A stretch of 64,000 nucleotides of DNA from Edaphochlamys debaryana (lineage: Eukaryota > Chlorophyta > Chlorophyceae > Chlamydomonadales), in the NCBI GenBank assembly GCA_016858145.1, contig JAEHOE010000243.1, positions 1-64,000 on the forward strand, read 5' to 3'. The position numbers and the translations under genes are program-made. Below are positions 1 to 12,393 of the stretch, piece after piece. Every line of letters starts with the position of its first letter. Position 1 is the first letter of the stretch. The notes under the pieces are model-generated. The model ran no database searches. It was given only the letters and a program-made list of their open reading frames with translations, and had not been told where the DNA came from.

Positions 1-1758
1 GCGCCTGCGCGAGGCTGGGTACGGCCCGGACCTCGATGTGTCATTGAGGAAAACGCAGCGGACGCTGGTAGGCCATGTCGCAGTCAGCGGAATTTGACCA
101 GGCGCGGGCAGACCGGCTCTGGACGCAGGGCTTCTGCCAGCTCCAGGCGGAGCTGTGGCCGCGCTCGGGGGGCCATGCCGCCCTACTACGGACGCACGCG
201 CCCGCCCCCAACGCGCAGGCCGCAGACCAGCCAGCGCAGGAGCAGCAGCAGGGAAGAAGAGCAGGCGCAAGCGCAGGCGCAAGCGCGAGCGCGGGCGCAG
301 GCTCAGGCGCAGGCGGCGCTGCAGCAGCAGCAGGCTCAGGCCCAGGCGCAGGCGCAGGCGGTGCTGCAGCAGCAGCAGGCTCAGGCCAGGCGCAGGCGCA
401 GGCGGCGCTGCAACAACAGCAGGCTCAGGCCCAGGCGCAGGCGCTGGCGGCGCTGCAGCAGCAGCACGCTCAGGCGCAGGCGCAGGCGGCGCTGCAGCAG
501 CAGCAGGCGACGTGGCGCAAGCACTGATGCAGGCAGCTGCAGCAGCAACAGGCCCAACAGCGCACCATGCAGGCGGCCAACGCGCAGCAACACATGAGCC
601 AGGCGGCGCTGTTCGGCGGCCTGCCGATGGGGGGCCACGGAGCTGGGCTGGGAGGCCTGACTCAGCAGCTCACGGGCTTCGGCAGTCTGCCGCAGACGGC
701 GCAGGGGCCCCCCGAAGGAGCAGGAGCTCTGGCGCTGTTTGCGTCAGGGCTCAGCGCACAGGGTCACACCCCACACGGCGCGGGCCTGCTGCCCCAGGGC
801 GGCGCCGGCGGCACCGCCCACAGCTGGGGCCCACAGCACGGCTCCAACATCCCAGCCGTACCGCACTCTTGGGCGCAGAGCAACAATCAGCTCCTCAGCT
901 TTGCCCTCGGTCCGGTTGGCGAGCTGGATGCAGTCCTGGATGCGATGCCGCACATGCGCTCAGCGCTCACACAGCTCGGCCTCAAGGCGCCGGCAGCCAA
1001 ACTGTCAGACGCCGACGCGCGGCTCACGAGCGCCACGCAGTGGTGCAACACAGCGGCTAAGGCGTTCAGAGCGCAGGCCAGCAGCGCACAACGGGGCAGA
1101 GCGGGCGAAGGCGGAGAGCATGGCAGCAGCTTTGCGGATCTGCCCTCTGGTGCTCGGAGACGCACACCAACATGTACCGCTACACCGCCGCCTTCCACGG
1201 CGACTTCAAAGCCACGCTCGCGCTCCTGAAGGCACCGCAGCCGGCGCAGCAGCTTGGTGCGTGACTCGCTCCTGATACCCGATGAGGTGCGGCCGCACCT
1301 CTCGCTGGGCCTGGGCAACATCGCTAGCGGCAAATCGCGGCAAGCGGGCCCTACAACGGCGGTGCTCCGCCGTCTAACAGCTCGTGCAGGCGCAGGACCA
1401 GCCGCCGTCTCAGCCGCCGTACCAGCCGCCGTACCAGTCGCCGTACCAGTCGCCGTACCAGCCGCCGTATGGCCGCCGTACCAGCAGCCGCAGCTGCAGT
1501 GGGAGCAGGAGCCGGAACGCCTGGCGGGGCACGTGACGCCCAGGCGCCCGCTTACGGATGCCCAGTTCAGCGCGCTTCGCGCCGCCGCAAAGCCAGGCTT
1601 CTGCTATCACTGCGGCGAGTTGGGTCACACGGTGCGGGGGTGCAAAGGCTGGAGGCGCTCGACCCGTTGCCGCGGCAGCAGCTGCGCAGCCAGTACGTTT
1701 GAGCTGCAGCGCTTGCTGCAGCCGCCGACGGGGCTTCCGCCGCCGCCGCGCGCGGTAG
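1..1758 (+). pseudogene. gag region of copy 1, frameshifted and 5'-truncated by the window edge
   Basis: Matches residues from about 265 to the stop of the intact Gag at 20976-23531. It includes the Ala/Gln-rich tract (about 240-510), the YQPP-type repeats (about 1400-1490) and the CCHC knuckle region (about 1600-1645). The frame changes repeatedly at one-base indels, for example an extra base near 55, a lost codon near 250, an extra C near 1091 and an extra G near 1257. No single frame covers the region. Whether the breaks are real or assembly errors cannot be settled from the sequence. If they are errors, this is an intact gag. Confidence 0.85.
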
Positions 1759-1978
1759 CTGCCAGCCCAGTCAGTCGAGGCGCTCGCTTCGCCCTCAAGG
1801 GCGGGGGCCGCGGCGCCGCCCACCCACCCGGCAGCGGCAGCCGGACCGGTGGCGACTGACGAGGGCTTGGGCGCACATGCAGAAGGTGAGACACGACCGC
1901 CGCGAATGGTCAGAATCAGGCCGCGTCGTAAGGGTCGGCACGTGCTTGCTCCAGTACGGCCGGTCGGGCCATGCTACC

Positions 1979-2193
1979 TAATCTGTACGTTGCTTAACCT
2001 GTACGTCGCTCAACCTGTACGTGCTTAACCTGTACGTTGCTCAACCTGTACGATGCCTAACCTGTACGTCGCCTGACCTGTACGTTGCTTAACCCGTACG
2101 TTGCCTGACCTGTACTTGCTAAACCCGTACGTGCTTAACCTGTACGTTGCTTAACCTGTACGTTGCTTGCCCCGTACGTGCCTGACCTGTACG
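1979..2193 (+). repeat. 16-bp tandem repeat array of copy 1
   Basis: Degenerate copies of CTGTACGTTGCTTAAC lie between the gag and RT regions, as in the intact copy at 23752-23987. Several units here lack one T, giving CGTACGTGC. The array lies inside the candidate intron described for the intact copy, whose donor (AAGGTGAGA near 1885) and acceptor (CTTCCTCAG near 2225) are also present here. Confidence 0.8.
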
Positions 2194-4315
2194 GCCCGTT
2201 GGGGCATCCCTCGCTCCTTCCTCAGTTGAGTGGGTCGACCCTTCGGTTGCGGACCCGCCGCCGCTAGAACGACGATGGTTCAACCACAACGGCGTTAAAC
2301 TTGACACGGCCGCCTGGGCACGACACGGCGTTGACACGCCCACCACCCGCAACGAGATCTGCTGGACGTTTCATACCACACCCGCGGAGCGCCGTGACGC
2401 CCCAGTTTACCCATCCGTACGACAACACCTCAGCGCTCTCGGTGATCATTTCGACGGCCTGCTAGCATCCGGCGTGGTCGAGCCGTACGACCCCGCAGCG
2501 CACGGGTCAGAGTCTGACTTCGCCGCCGTCGTTAACCCAGTCCACGTCGTCGTTCAGCCCAACAAGCTCCGCCCGCTCATCGACCCCTCGGCTTCCGGTG
2601 TCAACGCATGCATGAACCACCTACCGTGCCCTCTTCCCACGCTGGCCGACGTTCTCGACGCCATGCCTGCCGGCTCATACATGGGCAAACGCGACCTGGC
2701 CTCGGGCTTTCACCACTGCGTGCTGCACCCCTCTGCACGCCGCTTCGTCGCCTTCCGTCACCGCCGTCACGCGGCAGCTCCTCCGTTGGAAGCCCTCCCC
2801 TCGGCGCCAGCCAGTCCCCCGCCATCTTCTGTGAGCTCAGTGACGCCGCACGCCGGATCTTCCAGGCCGAGTGCGACCGCTTGGGCTTGGAGGTGCGGAT
2901 CTGGTGTTATGGGACGACTACGGGATATCGGCCCGTCACACGCAGCAGTGCAGCGAGCCTTCGACGTGATGGACAGCTGGCGCAGAGCTGGGGCTCGAGT
3001 GGAACCGAGCCAAGGACCTGGGCCGGTCAGCCCCGCTGCAATAGATGGAGTTCTTGGGCATGCTGGTTCGACTCCACCGCCACGGGGGGGGCCGCAGATG
3101 CGCATCGCGCCCTCCAAGCGTGAGCGGTACGCAGCGGAGGTGGCCTCCGTGCTGTCTGACGCAGCGGCCTCCGCCCGCATTCCGTCAGCGCCGCGGTCAT
3201 CCCTAGAGACAGTGGTTAGGCCGACTGACTTTCGTCCGCACGAGCCTGCCGGTGGGGCTTCACGTTCATGCAAGGCCTATACGACTGTCCTCTTCACCAC
3301 CACCTCCCCGCCCCCCGTCACGGTGTGCCCTCACGGCATCAGCTCTCGACGACCTGGCGTTTCTGGATGCGCATCCTAGGCCACGACGGCCAGGACCGGC
3401 GGCTCTGGGATGGCGTGCGACAGAACAAGTCGCCCGCCAAACTAGAAAGGGGGGGTGCAGACGGCACGCTGCAATGCGAAGACTCGCTGACGGGCGAAGT
3501 CATTTCATTTCACGGATGCCAGCGGCGTGGGGTTCGGAGCCTGTGGGGGGCGGCGGAAATGCAGGGGCCAGATGGTCGGCGGAGGAAAAGCCTCCTGGCG
3601 GTCGCGTGGCGGGAGCTTAAGGCGGGTGGTGCAGGGCCCTCAGCACATGGGCAGAGGCCCTTCGTGTGCGCGAGTGTTGATACGCTGCGATAACACGCAG
3701 GCAGTGGCGGTAATAAATCATGGCGCATCACGGGTGCCAGAAAGCCGGCCTCGTCAGCCGGCGGTTAGCCGAGTTAGCTTTGGGTTTCGATTTCGAGGTT
3801 TGGGCAGAGCATGTGGCGGGGGTGGATAATGAGCGCGCCGATCGGCTGAGCCGCAATTTGGCGAGCCGGTGTCCAACCTTATGCTGCGGCCCGAGGTGTT
3901 TTGCTTTCTTGTGCCCACGAGCGAGCCCATATCGGCCGCATGTTGACTGCTGCGCAGATGAGAAGGGGTTAATGTTCAGAAGGGGGTGTGACTCTTTCTT
4001 TTGTCCGTCGCGTTCTGTCTTAGGCCAAGAGGCGGCGTTTGGCGGGCAAGGCGTTGTGGGCCTTTCCCCCACCGGTGTTGGCGGGTGATGTGCTGGGAGT
4101 TATTGTGAGCGCTTTCCGGCTTTCGGGGGCCACTCGGGCACAGTTGTTGTTCCCTTCTGGCCCGAGCGGGGTTGTTTAGGCGCCTGATCCGCAGCCCAGG
4201 GTCGCCCTTCCGTGTGGTTTCGGTCCTGGCCGAAGGAGGGTCCTGGTGCAGGGCACCCTGGGTGACCTCTCGCCACCGTCCCCGTACGAACTTGCTGGTG
4301 CTACGCTTGCCGTAA
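2168..4315 (+). pseudogene. RT-RNase H region of copy 1, frameshifted
   Basis: Collinear with the intact 23959-26100 frame. RT motif A (KRDLASGFHH) is readable near 2688-2720. The YVDD motif region near 2905-2925 is broken by an extra base. The RNase H motifs (TDAS near 3515, CDN near 3690, NERAD near 3830) lie in different frames. The terminal taa corresponds to the stop of the intact copy. The small number of substitutions against the intact copy suggests a recent common source; the many indels suggest low sequence quality. Confidence 0.85.
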
Positions 4316-5729
4316 CGTGGCCCCGCTCCGCCCCCCACCGGCCGAGCGCAGGCTTCTGCGGCGTGTGCGGGCCTACGGACGGGCGTCCTGGACGTGCGGT
4401 GCGAGGTCTGCACGGTACCGGCGCATCGCCCCTGCCTGGGCCTGGGCGTTGGCGCCTACCCGGGAGGCTGGATGAAGTGCGCACGTTGCATATTGGCCGC
4501 CGCCGGCGTGCACACGTCGGCGGTGGGGGGCCCGGCGGGGGGACCTGGGCCAGGCCTCACGGTCACGCTCCGCAGCGGGCGCAGTCAGCGCAGGATCGGC
4601 CGCGTCGTACGAGACCCACCGCCGCCGGTACGTGCGCTGCTGGCCACATCTGGGTCCTGCCGCCGGCGGCGGCGTTCCCTCCGGACCGGGATGGCGATCT
4701 CAACCCGGGAGCTGGTGTGCCTGTTCATCGCCTGGCAAGTGCGGCGGGGGCTGGCCAACGACACCATCTCGGGGTCCGTCACGGCGCTCGCCGACTGGCA
4801 GCGGGGCCGTGGTGCGGCGGAGGCGGACAGAGTGTCGCGTCACCCGGCCGTCCAGTCTGCCCTCGCCCAGGCCCTGCGGCGACGGGGCGCTAGCGCCGCC
4901 AGGGGCGGCGCTGTCGCGCAAGGCGCCCTTTCCGCTGGACCTGCTGGTGGTGCTCCTCGGCTGGCTGCGGCACCAGGCCAACGCAGATCCCGGAGCGAAG
5001 GCGGGAGCGAGAGCAGGACGCAGCGTGGCTGACGGCGGGTTTCTTGGGGCATGCTGAGGCGGAGCGAGCTAGCAGCGCTGCGGGTTGGCGACGTGACTGC
5101 CTCGCCAGGCGGCGGGGTGCGGCTGGTTCAATAGCCCGGAGCAAGACAGATCAGACAGCACGAGGAGCGGAGGTATTCCTGGCCGAGCGGACGGGCGTCC
5201 GGCATCCCCACCGCGCGCATTCTGCTGCGACACGTCGAGCGGCGGCGAACAGAGGGCGCGGGCACCGGAGCCCACTTGTTTGGTGCAGCCGGGGCGGCGG
5301 CGGCGTGGCACAAAGGCGCCTTCCACCCGCCGGCTCAGGTCGCTGCTGTCGGCGGCGGGTGCCGCCGTACCCGCTCTGGGGCTGGCGCCGGAGCGCTACT
5401 CGGCCCACAGCCTACGGCACGGCGGCGCCACGGCAGCGGCGGAGGCGGGGGCGCCACGCTGGGGGGAGATTATGGGAGCACGGGCGCTGGCGGTCCCTAG
5501 CAGTGCGACGCTACGTGCATCTGTCAGCGGCCACCCGCATGCGCCTGACCGCCCGGGTCTGACGACAACTGTGCAAGGGGGGTGCCAGCCTGGGCAGAGC
5601 GGGCCGGGCTGGTCAGGGCGGCGGGGGAGTGAGGGAGAGTTTGTGTGCCGGTTCTGGGCGGGGCCCCCGCCGCCCGTGTGTCTTTCCCCCCCTTGCTGTT
5701 GCCCCGGGCGCCGGGGCGGGGGGTTGTAG
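4212..5729 (+). pseudogene. PHD finger plus tyrosine recombinase region of copy 1, frameshifted
   Basis: Collinear with the intact 25997-27496 frame. The PHD-finger cysteines begin near 4361. The HSLRH catalytic motif is near 5410 and the RRYVHL active-site tyrosine segment near 5508-5525, but one-base indels put them in different frames. The end of the frame runs into the first B repeat, as in the intact copy. Confidence 0.8.
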
Positions 5730-8489
5730 CGTGGCGTTTGAGAGTGTGAAAGGCTTGGCAATTGGCGTTGCGACCGGCTGGGGGTATTCGAGAGCCGGCG
5801 AACGTTGGAGCGGTAGCAGTGTAAGGGGAGAGGGTCGACGAACGAGTCTCCGTACATGCACCAAAAGGGGACACTACGGAGCGCTCTCAGCGCGCCGAGG
5901 GAGGTTTTGGGGCGTGTACGGCAGGGAGGAAGTGGGGCCTTGAACCCTTGGGAGGTAGATTAGGGGTTGGGGGGGCGGGGCTGGAAGGGGGCCGGGGAGA
6001 AGGCGGGTTGGTGCGCCAAGGGCGGTACGGCAGGCTCGAACCGGCCCCGGTCGAAGCAGAGTTGAGGCCTGCTGGGGTACTAGTACTGTTCGATAGTTCG
6101 TTGTTGTCACGCATGCTGACCTCGGTGGACGCGTTCTGACGGCTCACGCGTGTTGATTGGGACCGCTGCAGGTGAGCGTAGGCAAGGTCCGGTGGGAGTA
6201 CTGTTCGATAGTTCGTTGTTGTTACGCATGCTGACCTCGGTGGACGCGTTCTGACGGCTCACGCGTGTTGATTGGGACCGCTGCAGAACACGCCCGGGCG
6301 CCAGAGCTTGCGGCCGCCCTGCGGCGCGCTCGCTCGCCCACCCACCCACCCTGGCGCCCGGGGGTGCCAGCCTGGGCAGAGCGGGCCGGGCTGGTCAGGG
6401 CGGCGGGGGAGTGAGGGAGAGTTTGTGTGCCGGTTCTGGGCGGGGCCCCCGCCGCCCGTGTGGGCAGAGCGGGCCGGGCTGGTCAGGGCGGCGGGGGAGT
6501 GAGGGAGAGTTTGTGTGCCGGTTCTGGGCGGGGCCCCCGCCGCCCGTGTGTCTTTCCCCCCCTTTGCTGTTGCCCCGGGCGCCGGGGCGGGGGGTTGTAG
6601 CGTGGCGTTGAGAGTGTGAAAAGGCTTGGCAATTGGCGTTGCGACCGGCTGGGGGTATTCGAGAGCCGGCGAACGTTGGAGCGGTAGCAGTGTAAGGGGA
6701 GAGGGTCGACGAACGAGTCTCCGTACATGCAACCAAAAGGGACACTACGGAGCGCTCTCAGCGCGCCGAGGGGAGGTTTTGGGGCGTGTACGGCAGGGAG
6801 GAAGTGGGGCCTTGAACCCTTGGGAGGTAGATTAGGGGTTTGGGGGGGGCGGGGCTGGAAGGGGGCCGGGGAGAAGGCGGGTTGGTGCGCCAAGGGCGGT
6901 ACGGCAGGCTCGAACCGGCCCCGGTCGAAGCAGAGTTGAGGCCTGCTGGGGTACTAGTACTGTTCGATAGTTCGTTGTTGTCACGCATGCTGACCTCGGT
7001 GGACCGGTTCTGACGGCTCACGCGTGTTGATTGGGACCGCTGCAGGTGAGCGTAGGCAAGGTCCGGTGGGAGTACTGTTCGATAGTTCGTTGTTGTTACG
7101 CATGCTGACCTCGGTGGACGCGTTCTGACGGCTCACGCGTGTTGATTGGGACCGCTGCAGAACACGCCCGGGCGCCAGAGCTTGCGGCCGCCCTGCGGCG
7201 CGCTTCGCTCGCCCACCCACCCACCCTGGGCGCCCGGGGGTGCCAGCCTGGGCAGAGCGGGCCGGGCTGGTCAGGGCGGCGGGGGAGTGAGGGAGAGTTT
7301 GTGTGCCGGTTCTGGGCGGGGCCCCCGCCGCCCGTGTGGGCAGAGCGGGCCGGGCTGGTCAGGGCGGCGGGGGAGTGAGGGAGAGTTTGTGTGCCGGTTC
7401 TGGGCGGGGCCCCCGCCGCCCGTGTGTCTTTCCCCCCCTTTGCTGTTGCCCCGGGCGCCGGGGCGGGGGGTTGTAGCGTGGCGTTGAGAGTGTGAAAAGG
7501 CTTGGCAATTGGCGTTGCGACCGGCTGGGGGTATTCGAGAGCCGGCGAACGTTGGAGCGGTAGCAGTGTAAGGGGAGAGGGTCGACGAACGAGTCTCCGT
7601 ACATGCACCAAAAGGGACACTACGGAGCGCTCTCAGCGCGCCGAGGGGAGGTTTTGGGGGCGTGTACGGCAGGGAGGAAGTGGGGCCTTGAACCCTTGGG
7701 AGGTATATTAGGGGTTTGGGGGGGCGGGGCTGGAAGGGGGCCGGGGAGAAGGCGGGTTGGTGCGCCAAGGGCGGTACGGCAGGCTCGAACCGGCCCCGGT
7801 CGAAGCAGAGTTGAGGCCTGCTGGGGTACTAGTACTGTTCGATAGTTCGTTGTTGTCACGCATGCTGACCTCGGTGGACGCGTTCTGACGGCTCACGCGT
7901 GTTGATTGGGACCGCTGCAGGTGAGCGTAGGCAAGGTCCGGTGGGAGTACTGTTCGATAGTTCGTTGTTGTTACGCATGCTGACCTCGGTGGACGCGTTT
8001 CTGACGGCTCACGCGTGTTGATTGGGACCGCTGCAGAACACGCCCGGGCGCCAGAGCTTGCGGCCGCCCTGCGGCGCGCTTCGCTCGCCCACCCACCCAC
8101 CCTGGGCGCCCGGGGGTGCCAGCCTGGGCAGAGCGGGCCGGGCTGGTCAGGGCGGCGGGGGAGTGAGGGAGAGTTTGTGTGCCGGTTCTGGGCGGGGCCC
8201 CCGCCGCCCGTGTGGGCAGAGCGGGCCGGGCTGGTCAGGGCGGCGGGGGAGTGAGGGAGAGTTTGTGTGCCGGTTCTGGGCGGGGCCCCCGCCGCCCGTG
8301 TGTCTTTCCCCCCCTTTGCTGTTGCCCCGGGCGCCGGGGCGGGGGGTTGTAGCGTGGCGTTGAGAGTGTGAAAAGGCTTGGCAATTGGCGTTGCGACCGG
8401 CTGGGGGTATTCGAGAGCCGGCGAACGTTGGAGCGGTAGCAGTGTAAGGGGGGAGGGTCGACGAACGAGTCTCCGTACATGCACCAAAC
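5578..8489 (+). repeat. Amplified split direct repeats of copy 1 (B-A-B-A-B-A-B)
   Basis: Four B and three A segments alternate with a period of about 875 bp: B 5578-5866, A 5867-6336, B 6361-6738, A 6739-7211, B 7237-7613, A 7614-8087, B 8113-8489. A 24-25 bp C-rich spacer separates each A from the following B. Every B to A junction reads CCAAAAGGGACAC (one extra G at 5867). The later B segments carry an internal 88-bp duplication that the first B lacks. PAT-type elements normally end B1-A2-B2, so this copy has two extra B-A units. Confidence 0.85.
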
Positions 8490-10438
8490 TGAAACGTAGG
8501 AGGCGGCCGGGGCGAGGTCGCGAGACTGGGCGAGTCGCAGAGGCGCAATAGGAAGGGGAAACAAGCGTGTGAGCGACCATCATCATCTATGACCAGGTGT
8601 TGAAAAGCCCGACTGATGTGGAAGGCCCAGGTTGCGCACCGACATCGCGGTCGTGGTGGGCGTGCGGCCGAGCCCTCCCTGGACTCGGCCCCCGCCCAGG
8701 CCAGCAAGACAAGTAAGTGTCCTCGCCATGCACGCGCGCTCCCGAGGCATGGACCTCATACCAGCGACGATCGGTGCACGGCGCCTAACCCCGCACGCAA
8801 ACGGGAAGGGGTGCAAGACAGGGACCCCGAGGCGACGACCCGAACGCACCACCAGGCCGCCAGAAGCCAGACCACCCCTCAAGTCCGCAATGCGCAACAG
8901 CGCCCCTGCACCCGGCCCGAGGTTCCCCTCTGCCAGGGCAGCAGGAGAACGGCAGCAGGCCGCAGCCGCGCCTACCCCCACCTTGCCCCCGTCGCCCTGA
9001 TGACAAACATGCGTGTAGAACAACATCAACGTGTTCCGCAAAACTACGCAACCATGGGTACGCCAGGCCAGAGAGCCGCTAACCGCCCAGCATTCCTCAC
9101 GCAATGCCACGGCGAAGCCCTTGCAGGCAGCCTCCGCCATCCCAGAGAGCGACACAAGGGGAAGCCCGGCAGCATAGAGGCGTCTAGAGACGCCGTGCAC
9201 AGCAGCACATGGCCAGTACAATGCTGCAACGCCACGCCACGGCGACGGAACCCTGCAGACGCGGGCCCTGAGCTCTCGCTCCACTCGAGGCCACAACTGA
9301 GCGAGCGCACAACCCGGCAGCAACGCAAGACCCCTCCGCTCCAAGATCCCCGTGCTGTACACACCTCCACCGCATGCCGTGGCGCCCCGGACGCCTGCAC
9401 AAGCTGCCGTGCACCACGGCGCGGCCAGGCTGCCACCCGCAGTCTTCAGCAACCCCGTGCACGGCCTACCCTCTCCCCCCAGTGGCTGTGCACCACCAGG
9501 CACCAGCTTGTCCGCCCTTGATAGCAGCGGCGCCAAGCACGCCCTCAACGGACCTTGTCGCACAGTCTCGTCAAGGCCAGACGGCCAAGCCGCCTCTGCT
9601 CCTCCAAGCTGCGGGGGGGGGCGCCCGCGCTACGTACCGCTCACGCCGCATACCTGCAGGTAAGGCCCAGCGAACCCTGCAGCTGGGCGCAGGAGGGCAA
9701 ACACTTCAGCCCGTGAGCTGGGTGTGCGTCCAGAGCCGGCCGTGGGACCAGAGCACGAGCCCCCTCACGGGCCGCGGCCGCTGCAGCGTGTGGCTCCGCC
9801 ACAGGCCACAGCCGCGCGCGTCCGACGAGTACAGCCCGCCGCGGAGCGCCAGACCCCCACTCATCAGCAGCTGCGCTTGCTCCTGCCCCTTGTTGTTGTT
9901 GTTGTTACAACGGTCAAGGGCATCAGCCGTGAACTCCCATACGGGCCGTGGGCCCTTGACACCGAATCACCTGGACCAAACCCCCAAGCTGCTGAAAGCT
10001 TGCTGCTGCGACGCGTCGCCCAGAAAGCGCAAGGTGCAAGGCCCGGGGGCGGGCTGTGGGGGCTTGCCCCCAACTCATTGATGGCCCTCGTCGGACCCCC
10101 AGAAGCGCGGTCTCTTGCCAGACCTTGTGCAAGCCCTTCACCGCGGGTCACAACACCTTCCGGACTGCTGCTTGCGGCAGCCGCGCGTGGCGCTCCGTGC
10201 TCCCGCGCGAACGTCGATCGACCAAGGCCGCTTGGCACGCGCGAGCACCCTTGTCGAGCAGCAGAGTAGTAGCCAGATGAATCAGCTATGATGTAGAGCA
10301 AGCGACCAGACGTCGCGTGTAAGTCGTTGCGATGGCGCGAAGCCTCCGCTTCTTTATTGCGCCGTCACAGCGAGCGCTTTGCTTGAGGCCTACTACGTTC
10401 TACTTAAAGCCCGATACCCGTAGGTGCATCTACCAAAC
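8490..10438 (+). repeat. Satellite monomer 1
   Basis: First monomer after copy 1, 1949 bp. Private differences include GTTACAACGG instead of GTTACACGG after the TTG run, an extra C in AGACCCCCACTC, and an extra A in GCAAAACTACG. It lacks the TGA insertion that marks monomers 2, 3 and 5. Confidence 0.9.
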
Positions 10439-12393
10439 TGAAACGTAGGAGGCGGCCGGGGCGAGGTCGCGAGACTGGGCGAGTCGCAGAGGCGCAATAG
10501 GAAGGGGAAACAAGCGTGTGAGCGACCATCATCATCTATGACCAGGTGTTGAAAAGCCCGACTGATGTGGAAGGCCCAGGTTGCGCACCGACATCGCGGT
10601 CGTGGTGGGCGTGCGGCCGAGCCCTCCCGGACTCGGCCCCCGCCCAGGCCAGCAAGACAAGTAAGTGTCCTCGCCATGCACGCGCGCTCCCGAGGCATGG
10701 ACCTCATACCAGCGACGATCGGTGCACGGCGCCTAACCCCGCACGCAAACGGGAAGGGGTGCAAGACAGGGACCCCGAGGCGACGACCCGAACGCACCAC
10801 CAGGCCGCCAGAAGCCAGACCACCCCTCAAGTCCGCAATGCGCAACAGCGCCCCTGCACCCGGCCCGAGGTTCCCCTCTGCCAGGGCAGCAGGAGAACGG
10901 CAGCAGGCCGCAGCCGCGCCTACCCCCACCTTGCCCCCGTCGCCCTGATGACAAACATGCGTGTAGAACAACATCAACGTGTTCCGCAAACTACGCAACC
11001 ATGGGTACGCCAGGCCAGAGAGCCGCTAACCGCCCAGCATTCCTCACGCAATGCCACGGCGAAGCCCTTGCAGGCAGCCTCCGCCATCCCAGAGAGCGAC
11101 ACAAGGGGAAGCCCGGCAGCATAGAGGCGTCTAGAGACGCCGTGCACAGCAGCACATGGCCAGTACAATGCTGCAAACGCCACGCCACGGCGACAGAACC
11201 CTGCAGACGCGGGCCCTGAGCTCTCGCTCCACTCGAGGCCACAACTGAGCGAGCGCACAACCCGGCAGCAACGCAAGACCCCTCCGCTCCAAGATCCCCG
11301 TGCTGTACACACCTCCACCGCATGCCGTGGCGCCCCGGACGCCTGCACAAGCTGCCGTGCACCACGGCGCGGCCAGGCTGCCACCCGCAGTCTTCAGCAA
11401 CCCCGTGCACGGCCTACCCTCTCCCCCCAGTGGCTGTGCACCACCAGGCACCAGCTTGTCCGCCCTTGATAGCAGCGGCGCCAAGCACGCCCTCAACGGA
11501 CCTTGTCGCACAGTCTCGTCAAGGCCAGACGGCCAAGCCGCCTCTGCTCCTCCAAGCTGCGGGGGGGGGGCGCCCGCGCTACGTACCGCTCACGCCGCAT
11601 ACCTGCAGGTAAGGCCCAGCGAACCCTGCAGCTGGGCGCAGGAGGGCAAACACTTCAGCCCGTGAGCTGGGTGTGCGTCCAGAGCCGGCCGTGGGACCAG
11701 AGCACGAGCTGAGCCCCCTCACGGGCCGCGGCCGCTGCAGCGTGTGGCTCCGCCACAGGCCACAGCCGCGCGCGTCCGACGAGTACAGCCCGCCGCGGAG
11801 CGCCAGACCCCACTCATCAGCAGCTGCGCTTGCTCCTGCCCCTTGTTGTTGTTGTTGTTGTTACACGGTCAAGGGCATCAGCCGTGAACTCCCATACGGG
11901 CCGTGGGCCCTTGACACCGAATCACCTGGACCAAACCCCCAAGCTGCTGAAAGCTTGCTGCTGCGACGCGTCGCCCAGAAAGCGCAAGGTGCAAGGCCCG
12001 GGGGCGGGCTGTGGGGGCTTGCCCCCAACTCATTGATGGCCCTCGTCGGACCCCCAGAAGCGCGGTCTCTTGCCAGACCTTGTGCAAGCCCTTCACCGCG
12101 GGTCACAACACCTTCCGGACTGCTGCTTGCGGCAGCCGCGCGTGGCGCTCCGTGCTCCCGCGCGAACGTCGATCGACCAAGGCCGCTTGGCACGCGCGAG
12201 CACCCTTGTCGAGCAGCAGAGTAGTAGCCAGATGAATCAGCTATGATGTAGAGCAAGCGACCAGACGTCGCGTGTAAGTCGTTGCGATGGCGCGAAGCCT
12301 CCGCTTCTTTATTGCGCCGTCACAGCGAGCGCTTTGCTTGAGGCCTACTACGTTCTTCTTAAAGCCCGATACCCGTAGGTGCATCTACCAAAC
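10439..12393 (+). repeat. Satellite monomer 2
   Basis: 1955 bp. It has six TTG units rather than five and a three-base TGA insertion (GAGCTGAGCC, near 11708), and lacks one or two bases at CTCCCGGACTCGG. Confidence 0.9.

Larger units (their letters stand above)
1..8489 (+). mobile_element. PAT/TOC3-like tyrosine-recombinase retrotransposon, copy 1 (5' end outside window)
   Basis: This is the same element as the complete copy at 18245-29293. Window base 1 corresponds to base 21770 of that copy, so the left repeat, leader and N-terminal third of gag are missing. Order: gag remnant, 16-bp repeat array, RT-RNase H, PHD-recombinase, then an amplified terminal block B-A-B-A-B-A-B. It ends at 8489, where satellite DNA begins at the same monomer position as after the complete copy. 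All three reading frames are broken by many single-base insertions and deletions, while base substitutions are few. That pattern fits raw long-read sequencing error better than old decay. Confidence 0.9.

Noticed and set aside
94..1060. Alternative frames through the Ala/Gln repeat as separate Arg-rich or Gly/Ala-rich proteins
   Set aside because: A GC-rich triplet-like repeat is open in several frames. The intact copy shows the Ala/Gln frame is the one continuous with the zinc knuckle.
8583..9563. Long open frames on both strands of the satellite (up to about 300-350 codons), recurring in every monomer
   Set aside because: They overlap each other in several frames, change frame with monomer indels, are dominated by Arg/Ala/Pro/Gly, and show no recognisable domain. 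Open frames of this length are expected by chance in very GC-rich DNA.
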